From: an uncultured Oceanospirillales bacterium
GTDB taxonomy: Bacteria; Pseudomonadota; Gammaproteobacteria; Pseudomonadales; Litorivicinaceae
Assembly: GCA_913061245.1 (NCBI GenBank)
Contig: CAJXTO010000049.1
Location: forward strand, 1-10,104
Length of the DNA stretch: 10,104 nucleotides
Reading direction: 5' to 3'
This document shows, in pieces, positions 1-7,874 of the stretch. The translations under genes and the position numbers were made by a program. Below the pieces are notes generated by a model. That model was not told the DNA's origin. It saw only the letters and a program-made list of their open reading frames with translations, and did not search any database. Numbering within the stretch: the stretch's first letter is position 1; each line of letters starts with the position of its first letter.

Positions 1-101
1 ATTTGTGATTTGATCGTCTCAAGTGTGCTCATCTCTTCCTCTCTGTGCTCGCTTGGAGTAATACTGAATGGTACACTGCGTCGCTTTTCCGGAACACGGT
101 T

Positions 102-1010
102 ATGGCGAAAACAGATTTCCTAACGCTCAATGATTTGTCCCAATCAGCACTTTTTAAAGTGCTCGAGCGCGCTCACGCCCTAAAAAAGTCGTATCAAGCA
201 AAAGAATTCACTCGAACGCTGTCACAACACGTTCTCGCCATGATCTTTGAGAAGTCATCGACCCGGACCCGCGTTAGTTTCGAGGCCGGTATGACTCAAC
301 TCGGTGGTTCCGCAATTTTCCTCTCGCCAACCGACACACAACTCGGGCGAGGTGAGCCTCTAGAAGACACTGCTCGAGTATTATCTGAGATGGTCAGCGC
401 GGTCATGATTCGTACCGACGAGCACGATAAGCTCGAGCGCTTCGCAAGAGCAGCAACCATTCCCGTAATCAACGGACTCTCAGACAGTTGTCATCCCTGC
501 CAGCTACTCGCTGACATCCAAACGATGCAAGAGGTATTTGGTGATGTTAAGGGCCTCAAGGTCGCGTGGATTGGTGATGGCAATAACGTCTGCCACAGCT
601 ATCTCGAAGCGGCGGGAATATTCGGATTTGACCTAACGATCGCAGCGCCTAAAGGGTATGAGCCAGCTCCAGAATGGATCGAAAAGGCCAACGGCCATGT
701 CAATTTTGCTAGCACTCCCGAAGAGGCAGCCGCCAACGCTCAGGTCATCACCACAGACGTGTGGGCGAGCATGGGACAAGAAGATGAAGCCAAAGAGCGA
801 CTTAAAGCATTTGATGGGTATCAGATTACGCCTGCTCTGTTAGACCTCGCTGCTGATAACGCGTGTTTCCTGCACTGCCTGCCAGCACATGAAGGTGAAG
901 AGATTGCAGAAGGCCTCTTCTCCGACTCGCGAACAGCCACAGTTTGGGCGCAAGCGGGTAACCGATTGCACGCTCAAAAAGCGCTGCTTGAGCATCTCAT
1001 TACTGGGTGA
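102..1010 (+). CDS. argF: ornithine carbamoyltransferase (anabolic)
   Basis: Transfers the carbamoyl group of carbamoyl phosphate to ornithine to give citrulline, the sixth step of arginine synthesis in the cytoplasm. Family signatures are intact in the 302-residue product: STRTR at residues 53-57 (carbamoyl phosphate binding), HPCQ at 131-134, DVWASMG at 219-225 (ornithine loop) and HCLPA at 258-262. The length is normal for the family. The frame stays open upstream to a GTG at 45, but ATG 102 is preferred because the protein then begins [12 protein letters not shown], as anabolic enzymes of this type do, and a weak GGAA lies about 7 bases upstream. lexA follows on the same strand after 36 bp. 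I saw no convincing ARG box or promoter in bases 1-101. A catabolic ArcB role is less likely because no arcA or arcC is beside it, but the window begins right at this gene. Confidence 0.95.
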   Translation: MAKTDFLTLNDLSQSALFKVLERAHALKKSYQAKEFTRTLSQHVLAMIFEKSSTRTRVSFEAGMTQLGGSAIFLSPTDTQLGRGEPLEDTARVLSEMVSAVMIRTDEHDKLERFARAATIPVINGLSDSCHPCQLLADIQTMQEVFGDVKGLKVAWIGDGNNVCHSYLEAAGIFGFDLTIAAPKGYEPAPEWIEKANGHVNFASTPEEAAANAQVITTDVWASMGQEDEAKERLKAFDGYQITPALLDLAADNACFLHCLPAHEGEEIAEGLFSDSRTATVWAQAGNRLHAQKALLEHLITG

Positions 1011-1027
1011 TTCCAATTTCCCTCAAT

Positions 1028-1047
1028 TACTGATAATTTATTCAGTA
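1028..1047 (+). promoter_or_regulatory. SOS box (LexA operator) of lexA
   Basis: The sequence has perfect inverted arms TACTG (1028-1032) and CAGTA (1043-1047) around a 10-base AT-only centre, matching the E. coli/gammaproteobacterial LexA consensus of the same geometry. The last base of the box is the A of the lexA ATG. The box also covers GATAAT (1032-1037), a 5/6 match to a sigma-70 -10 element, so bound LexA would block its own promoter. Autoregulation of lexA is well established in the group; the promoter assignment here is inference. Confidence 0.88.
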
Positions 1048-1670
1048 TGAGTGAGATTAAGTTAACCAAAGCCCAAACCCGTGTATTGGATGTTATCCAG
1101 CAATCAATCCGAGACGAGGGTCGACCACCAACTCGTGCAGAAATTGCTGATGCACTTGGTTTTCGGTCGATCAACGCTGCCGAATCTCATCTCCGTGCGC
1201 TAGAACGGCGTGGTGCAATTCGGCTGCAGGGTGGGGCAAGTCGTGGGATCCAGTGCCTAGTCCCCCTTGATGACGATGATCATGACGAGCCAGGATTACC
1301 CGTCATTGGCAAGGTTGCCGCTGGTGTTCCGATTGACTCAGTCGCTCATATCGAAAAAGTAGTCCCGGTCCGCTCTGAGCTTTTTTCTCCGGCGCCTGAC
1401 TATCTGCTTCGCGTTCAGGGTGACTCAATGATCGACATCGGGATTTTTGACGGTGACCTGCTTGCGGTTCGGAAATCAGATACTGCGCGCCATGGTGATG
1501 TCGTCGTCGCGCGTGTTGATGGTGAAGTGACGGTGAAGCGACTCGATCGAAGCCCCAAGGGAGTTCGATTGCTGGCTGAAAATCAGAATTACGACCCGAT
1601 CACTATTGCACCCGATTCTGAGTTCTTTATTGAAGGACACGCGGTCGGAGTCATTCGCACAGCGATCTAA
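1047..1670 (+). CDS. lexA: LexA SOS repressor / self-cleaving protease
   Basis: Represses DNA-damage genes and is inactivated when RecA filaments stimulate self-cleavage. The 207-residue product has the N-terminal winged helix-turn-helix (about 1-70, with RPPTRAEIADALGF at 26-39), an acidic linker (DDDDHDE, 75-81), and the S24 peptidase domain. The cleavage bond is Ala92-Gly93 within VAAG, and the catalytic dyad is Ser127 (GDSM) and Lys164 (TVKRL). ATG 1047 gives the usual N-terminus, with LTKAQTRVLDVI aligned to the E. coli start. No Shine-Dalgarno sequence precedes it because the SOS box occupies that space; the mRNA may be leaderless or read through from argF, 36 bp upstream. Its stop codon interleaves with that of the convergent gene downstream. 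Length and all key residues are normal. Confidence 0.97.
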   Translation: MSEIKLTKAQTRVLDVIQQSIRDEGRPPTRAEIADALGFRSINAAESHLRALERRGAIRLQGGASRGIQCLVPLDDDDHDEPGLPVIGKVAAGVPIDSVAHIEKVVPVRSELFSPAPDYLLRVQGDSMIDIGIFDGDLLAVRKSDTARHGDVVVARVDGEVTVKRLDRSPKGVRLLAENQNYDPITIAPDSEFFIEGHAVGVIRTAI

Positions 1671-2149
1671 GACTCATCGAATCGGTTTTGAAATTCGCCG
1701 ACAAGATCCGAGAGCTCATTAACCCAGGGGGCATAACGCTCGTTTCTTATCCGGTCGATTCCGCTGGTATCTGTCATCGGAATTCGGTCTACATCTGTTG
1801 ATTCCGACACTTCGTCTGGACACGACACTTTGCCCCGATGCGCCCAAAATGAGGCTAACCAACTCCCTTGATCAGAACTTAAAGCATCAAGTTTTTGCGC
1901 CTCCAGAGAGACCAACTGTCTACCGGACAATTGCTCTTTCAGGTCTGTTAACGAATGGATCATCTCAGGCTTGAGTCCATGCGCATCACCGACTTGCCGA
2001 ACCAACGCAATCCAAGTCGCCTCCATCTGATTGAGCACAGCCTCGCAAAGCGCGTGATGCTGTAACCGACTGTCTGCTTTGATCGCAATCAGTGCTTTAG
2101 TCTTTGCAAGTGACTCGAGCACACGACGACGAGTCCTAACGGGTCGCAT
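1667..2149 (-). CDS. small conserved hypothetical protein, DUF6586-like
   Basis: A 160-residue predicted soluble protein without signal peptide or membrane segment. It starts with a basic stretch ([10 protein letters not shown]), continues with a helical region (about 28-60, HALCEAVLNQMEATWIALVRQVGD), has a WLASFWAHRG segment near 100, and ends in an acidic tail. I recall a DUF6586-type protein lying between topA and lexA in Pseudomonas-like genomes; the WL-containing helical layout fits, but the assignment rests on position and general pattern, and the function is unknown. The ATG overlaps the topA stop in the arrangement TGATG, and GAAGG sits just upstream inside topA, so translation is probably coupled to topA. 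At the other end its TAG interleaves with the lexA TAA. It does not resemble SulA, another gene often found beside lexA. Confidence 0.8.
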   Translation of the reverse strand: MRPVRTRRRVLESLAKTKALIAIKADSRLQHHALCEAVLNQMEATWIALVRQVGDAHGLKPEMIHSLTDLKEQLSGRQLVSLEAQKLDALSSDQGSWLASFWAHRGKVSCPDEVSESTDVDRIPMTDTSGIDRIRNERYAPWVNELSDLVGEFQNRFDES

Positions 2150-4713
2150 CAGCCTTCAGACCAGCGCCCATTCTCATAGGTCACTTTCCACTTCGTCGCC
2201 TTTCCATCAACTTCACTCATGACATATTGCGCATTGGCTTTGCGTGAGAATCGAACTTGAGATGGATTGCCGTCAGGATCACTGACTGGAGCAGCCAAAA
2301 TAAACTGATATTTTGGATCGAGCTGATCCTTTACTTTCAAAAGTTCAGACACTAAGGGTGCACGCGTCTCGCGATTTTTCGGGAATCCGCTCGCCGCGAG
2401 GAATAAACCGCTCGCGCCATCTCTCAACACGTACGTGTCATCGACCTTTTGGCACTTCAACCAAGGCATTGGAATCGGGTCCATCTTCGGTGGAGCGGCT
2501 TGACCATTCTTCAGTAGTTTGCGCGTATTTTTACACTCAGTATTAGTACACCCGAAGAATTTGCCAAATCGACCAGTCTTCAACTGCATCTCATTGCCAC
2601 ACTTATCGCACTCGATTGATGGACCTTCGTACCCCTTAATTTTGAATTGCCCTTCCTCAATGACATGACCAGAACAATCTGGATTGTTTCCGCACACATG
2701 GAGTTTTCGTTTCTCATCGATAAGGTAGGAGTTCATCGCGGTCTGACAAATCGGACAACGTTGCTTTTCCATTAAGGCAAGAGTTTCAGCCTCTTCACCC
2801 TCGGCAATCGCCTCATCACCAGGGGTTAGGTTAATGGTTGTTTTACAACGCTCTTTCGGCGGTAATTGATACCCTGAGCACCCCAGGAAAACGCCGGTTG
2901 TAGCGGTACGAATCATCATCGGCCGGCTACATGTCGGGCAAGAAATATTCGTCTCTGTCGGCGTGTTCGGACGCATTCCCTCTGGGCTCGCAGCTTGATC
3001 GAGAGTTTGCTTAAACTGACTGTAAAACTCATCCAAAAGGCCCAGCCAGTCCTTACGCCCCTCCGCTACATCATCGAGCGAATCTTCCATTCCGGCTGTG
3101 AAATCGTAGTTCATCAAATCACTGAAATTCTCAACCAAACGATCTGTAACGATTTCGCCCATCTTCGTCGCAAATAATCGGCGACCCTCCATTTCAACGT
3201 AACCACGATCCTGGATCGTTGAAATAATGGCAGCATAGGTCGATGGACGGCCAATCCCTTGTTTCTCGAGCTCACGCACTAAAGACGCTTCGTTAAATCG
3301 AGCTGGAGGCGAGGTAAATTTTTGTTGCGGATCAAGACTCGCAAGATCGAGCACATCACCCACTTGAACATCTGGAAGCTCTGCCGCGTCATCACCTTTT
3401 CCACCTGGTGGCGATACTGCTTGATAGCCTGGGAAGGTTGTTACTTTTCCACGCGCCTTCAACCCATAGCCGTTCGCTTCAACTTTGATAGTGGTTGTCA
3501 GATATTCCGCCGGAGTCATTTGGCAGGCGACAAACTGGCGCCAAATGAGTTCATATAAACGTTGTGCGTCTCGTTCAACCGAGCTCAGTTCAGAACCTTT
3601 CTTCCGAACATCGGATGGACGAATTGCCTCGTGAGCCTCCTGGGCATTTTCACGGTTTGCATAATAGTTCGGTTTCTCAGGCAGGTAACGCGCATCAAAC
3701 TCAGATTCGATCAATCCTCGGGCTGCATAAATCGCATCATTGGACAGATAAGTGGAATCAGTTCGCATGTAGGTGATCAAGCCAGCCTCATACAAACGCT
3801 GCGCAAGCATCATCGTTTTCTTCACACCAAAACCTAAGCGTTGGCTGGCCGCTTGTTGCAGTGTTGAGGTAATAAATGGCGCCGGCGGACGAGTTTTCCC
3901 AGGCTTACTTTCACGCTCAGCAACTGTGAAGTGTGCACCAGTGAGTGCGTCAGTTGCTGCTTTCGCTTGATCGCCATTGACGGGCTTGAATGCCTTGCCC
4001 TGAAATTCCGTGACTTGGAAACGGGACTCAGCTTTTTGGTGCGTCAAATCAGCAAAGATTTCCCAGTATTCTTCAGGTACGAACGCACGAATCGATCGTT
4101 CGCGCTCGACGACCAGACGAACAGCCACAGACTGCACGCGACCCGCGGAAAGTCCTCGGGCAATCTTAGCCCAGAGGAGCGGCGACACCATATAACCGAC
4201 TACTCGGTCCAGAAAACGCCGTGCTTGTTGCGCATTCACGCGATCAACATTGACTAAGGATGGCTTACTGAAAGCTGCCTCAATGGCCGACTTGGTAATC
4301 TCAGAAAATGTCACACGCTGATACTTCGCTGGATCACCGCCAATGGTTTCTTGTAAATGCCAAGCAATCGCCTCCCCCTCACGATCCAAATCGGTCGCTA
4401 GATAGATATGGTCCGCTTGTGCTGCAAGTTTCTTAAGCTCAGCCACCACCTTTTCTTTACCAGGAAGGATTTCGTAGCGCGCTTTCCAACCATGCTCTGG
4501 ATCAACTCCCATCCGACGGATTAATTGCTGCTTCGCCTTTTCTTCTTTCGACAATGTCGATGATTTTGGAGTTTTCTCAGAAGTTGCTGATCCAGACGTC
4601 GGCAAATCACGAATATGACCTACACTCGATTTAACGACGTAGTTCGAGCCGAGATACTTGTTAATTGTCTTGGCTTTAGCCGGAGACTCTACAATGACCA
4701 GCGATTTTCCCAT
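2149..4713 (-). CDS. topA: DNA topoisomerase I (type IA)
   Basis: Relaxes negative supercoils by cutting one DNA strand through a 5'-phosphotyrosine, so balancing gyrase. The 854-residue product (E. coli enzyme: 865) begins [17 protein letters not shown], a TOPRIM domain with Glu9 and the acidic triad Asp108, Asp110, Glu112 (ATDLDREGE). The active-site tyrosine is Tyr315 in [10 protein letters not shown]. The C-terminus carries three four-cysteine zinc ribbons starting near residues 591 (CPTC), 653 (CPIC) and 702 (CDKC), then a cysteine-poor final domain to about 854. The frame extends seven codons upstream to a TTG at 4734; ATG 4713 is chosen because it gives the near-invariant MGKxLVIVESP start. 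No strong Shine-Dalgarno sequence is visible. The 142 bp upstream to the preceding gene show no clear terminator or promoter. The downstream gene overlaps the stop by one base. Confidence 0.98.
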   Translation of the reverse strand: MGKSLVIVESPAKAKTINKYLGSNYVVKSSVGHIRDLPTSGSATSEKTPKSSTLSKEEKAKQQLIRRMGVDPEHGWKARYEILPGKEKVVAELKKLAAQADHIYLATDLDREGEAIAWHLQETIGGDPAKYQRVTFSEITKSAIEAAFSKPSLVNVDRVNAQQARRFLDRVVGYMVSPLLWAKIARGLSAGRVQSVAVRLVVERERSIRAFVPEEYWEIFADLTHQKAESRFQVTEFQGKAFKPVNGDQAKAATDALTGAHFTVAERESKPGKTRPPAPFITSTLQQAASQRLGFGVKKTMMLAQRLYEAGLITYMRTDSTYLSNDAIYAARGLIESEFDARYLPEKPNYYANRENAQEAHEAIRPSDVRKKGSELSSVERDAQRLYELIWRQFVACQMTPAEYLTTTIKVEANGYGLKARGKVTTFPGYQAVSPPGGKGDDAAELPDVQVGDVLDLASLDPQQKFTSPPARFNEASLVRELEKQGIGRPSTYAAIISTIQDRGYVEMEGRRLFATKMGEIVTDRLVENFSDLMNYDFTAGMEDSLDDVAEGRKDWLGLLDEFYSQFKQTLDQAASPEGMRPNTPTETNISCPTCSRPMMIRTATTGVFLGCSGYQLPPKERCKTTINLTPGDEAIAEGEEAETLALMEKQRCPICQTAMNSYLIDEKRKLHVCGNNPDCSGHVIEEGQFKIKGYEGPSIECDKCGNEMQLKTGRFGKFFGCTNTECKNTRKLLKNGQAAPPKMDPIPMPWLKCQKVDDTYVLRDGASGLFLAASGFPKNRETRAPLVSELLKVKDQLDPKYQFILAAPVSDPDGNPSQVRFSRKANAQYVMSEVDGKATKWKVTYENGRWSEG

Positions 4714-4855
4714 GGATTTTCTAAATACTCTCAATCAGTGAGTTGGTTTCAGGCGTGCATTGAAAAAGCAAACGGCCCATTGATGCAAGCATCTCTTTCT
4801 TTTTTAGCAATACGGGAGAACGTGAAGAGACTCAAGTTTTCGTTGAATAAATTCA

Positions 4856-5320
4856 TCAACGCTTTGCCAATACAGTTAATACTTGATCGAGCAACGGCTT
4901 AATCGCATCAGGCTCAACAGTAGCCTTGGCATCATCCAGAGCCACCCAAACACATCCATTCTCAGCACCGACACCCACAATATCGTTTGGGAGAGAGTCG
5001 AGTAGTTCTCCAAATTCTCCAGACAACAAGTCCCAGCTATGTGCATCTGGTGGTGATGCCCAAGGTTCATCTCTGTCAGGAACCCGCCATAAGGATGCAC
5101 TGCGCGGCTTTTTATCAGTCCAAATCAAGTACTGAGATAACTGCACAACATCGAGTCGCTCTTTAACCCAATCATCCACTGACAGCATGCGGACCTTCAT
5201 GCCAAGTTTCAAAGCAGCCATGCGGCGTTCACCTTGGCGACGCTCCATTGGCGAGGGAAGAATCCATGTGATCGATCCCACGACAGCAAGCAATCCAAGT
5301 ACAATCCACAACCATGCCAT
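4856..5320 (-). CDS. single-pass membrane protein of unknown function (YajC-like N-terminus)
   Basis: A 154-residue protein with an N-terminal hydrophobic helix (residues 2-22, MAWLWIVLGLLAVVGSITWILP), followed at once by a basic stretch (MERRQGERR). By the positive-inside rule this puts the rest in the cytoplasm, as in YajC. The soluble part contains LGMKVRML, a WDLLSGEFGELLDSLPNDIVGVG segment and a final LLDQVL helix. I do not recognise a defined family. Similar small membrane proteins sit just upstream of topA in Pseudomonas-type genomes and are sometimes labelled YajC on their N-terminus alone; that label should not be taken as function. ATG 5320 is chosen over an ATG at 5386 because it begins the membrane helix directly and has AGAGGA about 9 bases upstream. 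It is divergent from epmC with only 16 bp between starts, and is probably cotranscribed with topA. Confidence 0.8.
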   Translation of the reverse strand: MAWLWIVLGLLAVVGSITWILPSPMERRQGERRMAALKLGMKVRMLSVDDWVKERLDVVQLSQYLIWTDKKPRSASLWRVPDRDEPWASPPDAHSWDLLSGEFGELLDSLPNDIVGVGAENGCVWVALDDAKATVEPDAIKPLLDQVLTVLAKR

Positions 5321-5336
5321 CAATGATGATCCTCTA

Positions 5337-5852
5337 ATGCCTGAGCAAGCCTTATTAAACGCAGTGATTCGCGCGTTAAAACACATTCTCCCAGAGCTAC
5401 GTATTGAAGGCGGTGCTCCTGAGCCTTTTTATCAAGCACCAAAAAAGAATAGTCCTGCAATTCTTTTTTTTCGAGATGATTACATCCGGAGCCTTTTCCA
5501 CGAACTGGCGCACTACTGTCTAGCCGGATCCAAGCGAAGAATGATCGATGATTTTGGCTTCTGGTATGCCCCTTGTGGCCGCAGTGCTGATGAGCAACTT
5601 CAATTTGAGGAGGTCGAAGCAAGACCTCAGGGACTCGAAAAACTCTTTTGCGAAGTTTGGAATATTCCTTTTTCTCCAAGCCTCGATGATTTCTCTGGCC
5701 GTCCTGCTTCATCTATTTTCCTTGAGAACTTAGAAAACGCATACATAGAAATGAAAGAGCGGCCTCCAGCCACTGCACAACGCGTTATAGAGGGTATGTA
5801 TCATTTTATCGAAACTGATCTGGCTACTCGCACTCTTTTTAGTCGGCTGTGA
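5337..5852 (+). CDS. epmC: elongation factor P hydroxylase EpmC (YfcM family)
   Basis: EpmC hydroxylates the beta-lysylated lysine of elongation factor P, the last step after EpmB and EpmA; EF-P relieves ribosome stalling at polyproline. The 171-residue product matches E. coli YfcM closely in its core: FHELAHYCLAG (54-64), DFGFWYAPCGRSADEQ (72-87) and QFEEVEARPQGLEKLFC (89-105). The HELAH metal motif supplies His55 and His59, and Glu91 or Glu94 is the likely third ligand of the iron site described for YfcM. ATG 5337 gives a length near the E. coli protein; the frame is open further upstream, but only over the divergent gene. No Shine-Dalgarno sequence precedes this ATG. A possible -10 element TACAAT lies at 5300-5305 inside the neighbour, without a good -35. 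epmA, epmB and efp are not in the window. The last 50 bases overlap the following lipoprotein gene. Confidence 0.93.
   Translation: MPEQALLNAVIRALKHILPELRIEGGAPEPFYQAPKKNSPAILFFRDDYIRSLFHELAHYCLAGSKRRMIDDFGFWYAPCGRSADEQLQFEEVEARPQGLEKLFCEVWNIPFSPSLDDFSGRPASSIFLENLENAYIEMKERPPATAQRVIEGMYHFIETDLATRTLFSRL
5789..5794 (+). promoter_or_regulatory. ribosome binding site of the lipoprotein gene, deciding an ATT start
   Basis: AGAGGG within the end of epmC. It lies 8 bases before ATT 5803 and 5 before ATC 5800, in the frame of the lipoprotein. The ATG at 5796 is only one base downstream of it and belongs to the epmC frame, so it is not a plausible start. The spacing favours ATT 5803. Confidence 0.55.
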
Positions 5853-6819
5853 TTGGACGGAGAGTTCGTTCGCACCTGACCAGAATGATCTGGATCGAAT
5901 TGCCTCTATCCTTGGACAGGATCAGATTGACCTGCCTCCCCAACCCCCAATTAAAGCCCAAACTCCTGATCTTGGTCTGAGCGATACACGCATCGGTTTT
6001 GGTGATGCTTTGGAACTCGGAGAATGTGGGTTGCTCCCACTGATTGCAGAACGCAACTCGAGTCTTGGTCGACAAAAGCAAGAATCCACCCGACTCATCT
6101 ATGAATGGGCACTGAAATCTGGCCTCGATCAATGCAGTTCATTTGATGGCGAGGAGTGGTTTCAAGAAGCCCGAACTGCAAAGGCCAAAGATGTTGAGGC
6201 CTCAGTGATTAAACTGTTAACTCAGAGCGAAGAGGCAGATCGTCTCCACTCCAAGATAAACAAACCGTTTGCCACTCTAGCCGAGAGTCGGATCGCATAC
6301 CTTAATCGAACCCAACCCGTCGCACAGTTGATGACCCAGGCGCTACAAAACATCGCTCCACCATCGACTGAGACGACCACCAAGCTTGAAGAATCACTCT
6401 ATGGGTGGAGTCAAACACAACACCATGGGACGTTGCACCAAGCCATCATCGAAGCACGCATATGGCTTCAAGCAGCAAATACATTGCAGCGGTCAGCCTT
6501 GGCGGCAAACCAAATATGCCCGATGGGAACGCCGACAGAACGTGGTCGGAATATGCAAATATTTATCCGAAATTACTTTGGCGACACAATCCAACCAAAG
6601 CTGTCATCGATCACGCGAGGACTTGATGAGTTGAACTCCGTCTGGGCTGCACTACCGATCACACTCTGGTCGCATGACATCTTGGTCGACGCGCTACTCG
6701 CGTTGCCACCAGGCTATCGAAGGGAGCTTCGAGAAGAGCTCAAAATGCACATCGCTAACTGGCAGCGACTTCTTCAGTCTTGCGGGCTAAGTGCGCGAGC
6801 AGACACAACAAATTCATAG
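5803..6819 (+). CDS. DUF3080-like lipoprotein, probable ATT start
   Basis: A predicted lipoprotein of 338 residues. A signal peptide (LSKLIWLLALFLVG) ends in the lipobox LVGC with the lipidated Cys at residue 16. Asp follows at +2, which in enterobacteria retains lipoproteins in the inner membrane; whether that rule holds here is unknown. The mature part contains CGLLPLIAERNSSLG near residues 75-89, the segment I associate with the gammaproteobacterial DUF3080 family of putative lipoproteins, and is otherwise helical; function is unknown. The in-frame stop is TAG 5788, and no ATG, GTG or TTG occurs before TTG 6010. That later start would remove the signal peptide and the family's N-terminal region. 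ATT 5803, 8 bases after AGAGGG, is therefore preferred; ATC 5800 and CTG 5815 are alternatives. The gene overlaps the epmC end by 50 bases and the convergent tusA end by 46. Confidence 0.8.
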   Translation: MLSKLIWLLALFLVGCDWTESSFAPDQNDLDRIASILGQDQIDLPPQPPIKAQTPDLGLSDTRIGFGDALELGECGLLPLIAERNSSLGRQKQESTRLIYEWALKSGLDQCSSFDGEEWFQEARTAKAKDVEASVIKLLTQSEEADRLHSKINKPFATLAESRIAYLNRTQPVAQLMTQALQNIAPPSTETTTKLEESLYGWSQTQHHGTLHQAIIEARIWLQAANTLQRSALAANQICPMGTPTERGRNMQIFIRNYFGDTIQPKLSSITRGLDELNSVWAALPITLWSHDILVDALLALPPGYRRELREELKMHIANWQRLLQSCGLSARADTTNS

Positions 6820-7043
6820 CGCCCATCCAGCTCTTCCTGTGAAATCAATTGGTGGTGCATAAAGCGACACATGGTCGGGATATCGCGGAGCGTCGACGGG
6901 TCTGTGGCGACGAGTTTGAGGCAGGTTCCAGCATCAACTTTTCGCAAGGCATTTCGCAACATCATCACAGGCTCAGGGCATTTCAGGCCGGTTGCATCAA
7001 TGGTCTCTGCGACTAATGGAGTGGGCGACTTTGGGTCAGACAC
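6774..7043 (-). CDS. tusA: sulfur carrier protein TusA
   Basis: Takes persulfide sulfur from the cysteine desulfurase IscS and passes it to the TusBCD relay for 2-thiolation of the wobble uridine in tRNAs for Lys, Glu and Gln; it also affects sulfur supply to molybdopterin and Fe-S clusters. The 89-residue product carries the family motif GLKCPEPVMMLR with the acceptor cysteine at residue 22, then LVATDPSTLRDIPTMCRFM, which aligns along most of E. coli TusA (81 residues). The start is GTG 7043, with AGAGAG about 8 bases upstream; no in-frame ATG exists before the motif. Its last 46 bases overlap the convergent lipoprotein gene. It is divergent from phaB across 69 bp. No tusBCD or other sulfur genes are nearby. 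Confidence 0.95.
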   Translation of the reverse strand: MSDPKSPTPLVAETIDATGLKCPEPVMMLRNALRKVDAGTCLKLVATDPSTLRDIPTMCRFMHHQLISQEELDGRYEFVVSARALSPQD

Positions 7044-7112
7044 GCTTGCATCTCTCTTGAATCCGGTGACTAATGGTACTGCTTTTTTAATAAGAACTGC
7101 ACGGAGCTCAGC

Positions 7113-7859
7113 ATGTCTAAGCGTATTGCACTAGTCACAGGTGGTACTGGTGGTATCGGAACCGCTATCTGCCAAGAACTTTTTACTCAGGGATTTACAG
7201 TTGTTGCTGGATACAACTCAGGCGGCAACCACGACAAAGCCAAGGCGTGGCAAGAAGAACAGCGCGCAGCTGGTTTCGAATTTGATGTCGCTTATGGCGA
7301 TGTATCTGACTCTGAATCTGCTCGTCAATGTATCGAGGGAATCGTTGAGAGACACGGCAATATTCATTGCCTAGTCAACAACGCCGGAATCACGCGCGAT
7401 TCGACTTTCCGTAAGATGACCCTCGAACAATGGGATCAGGTGATGCATGCGAACTTACGTTCGGTCTTCAACATGACACGCCTTGTGATCAACGGAATGC
7501 TCGAAGAGAAGTGGGGCCGCGTGATCAACATCAGCTCGGTCAACGGTCAAAAAGGACAATTTGGTCAATCAAACTATGCAGCTGCGAAGGCAGGTATGCA
7601 TGGTTTTACAAAATCACTCGCTCAAGAAGTCGCATCAAAAGGTGTCACCGTAAATACTGTGAGTCCTGGCTACATCATGACAGCAATGGTTGCAGCCATT
7701 GGCGATGAAATTCTCGAGAAGATTGCGTCAACAATCCCGGTTGGACGTCTCGGCAACCCTGATGAGATTGCCTATGCAGTGGCTTTCCTCGCCTCTGAGC
7801 GTGCTGCATTTGTGACAGGTTCAAACCTCGCGATTAACGGCGGACAACACATGTTCTAA
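7113..7859 (+). CDS. phaB: acetoacetyl-CoA reductase (NADPH-dependent, PHA synthesis)
   Basis: Reduces acetoacetyl-CoA to (R)-3-hydroxybutyryl-CoA, the monomer polymerised by PhaC. The 248-residue short-chain dehydrogenase has the Rossmann motif TGGTGGIG (9-16), NNAG (89-92) and the catalytic set Asn114, Ser142, Tyr155 and Lys159. Stretches such as NNAGITRDSTFRKMT, INISSVNGQKGQFGQ and KGVTVNTVSPGYI are nearly identical to Cupriavidus necator PhaB, which separates it from FabG, as does its position just before phaC. ATG 7113 is preceded by GGAG at 8 bases. A hairpin terminator follows the stop, so phaB and phaC may be only partly cotranscribed. No phaA thiolase is in the window, so acetoacetyl-CoA must come from a gene elsewhere. 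Confidence 0.95.
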   Translation: MSKRIALVTGGTGGIGTAICQELFTQGFTVVAGYNSGGNHDKAKAWQEEQRAAGFEFDVAYGDVSDSESARQCIEGIVERHGNIHCLVNNAGITRDSTFRKMTLEQWDQVMHANLRSVFNMTRLVINGMLEEKWGRVINISSVNGQKGQFGQSNYAAAKAGMHGFTKSLAQEVASKGVTVNTVSPGYIMTAMVAAIGDEILEKIASTIPVGRLGNPDEIAYAVAFLASERAAFVTGSNLAINGGQHMF

Positions 7860-7874
7860 GGGCAAATGCCCGAC

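Noticed and set aside
61..80. TGAAT/CACTG-like sequence upstream of argF as an ArgR box
   Set aside because: Only one half-site resembles the ARG box; there is no second half with the right spacing and no second box.
45..101. GTG 45 as the start of argF, adding 19 residues
   Set aside because: The added residues do not look like an ornithine carbamoyltransferase N-terminus, and ATG 102 gives the usual start and length.
3562..4257. Several plus-strand frames of 60-108 codons inside topA
   Set aside because: All are antisense to highly conserved topoisomerase I coding sequence and have no family features.
4714..4855. Promoter or attenuator ahead of topA
   Set aside because: On the minus strand a TTGAGT is followed after 17 bases by TATTGC, too poor a -10 to call; no hairpin with a T tract was found.
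4615..4902. A 95-codon plus-strand frame across the topA upstream gap
   Set aside because: It is antisense to the topA start and to the end of the membrane-protein gene, and shows no recognisable domain or ribosome binding site.
7057..7093. Sigma-70 promoter between tusA and phaB (TTGAAT or GTGACT with TAATAA)
   Set aside because: The -10 match is only 3 of 6 and the spacing is not ideal; a promoter must exist near here but I cannot place it.
7113..7859. FabG (3-oxoacyl-ACP reductase) instead of PhaB
   Set aside because: The ITRDSTFRKMT and NGQKGQFGQ segments and the neighbouring phaC are PhaB hallmarks.
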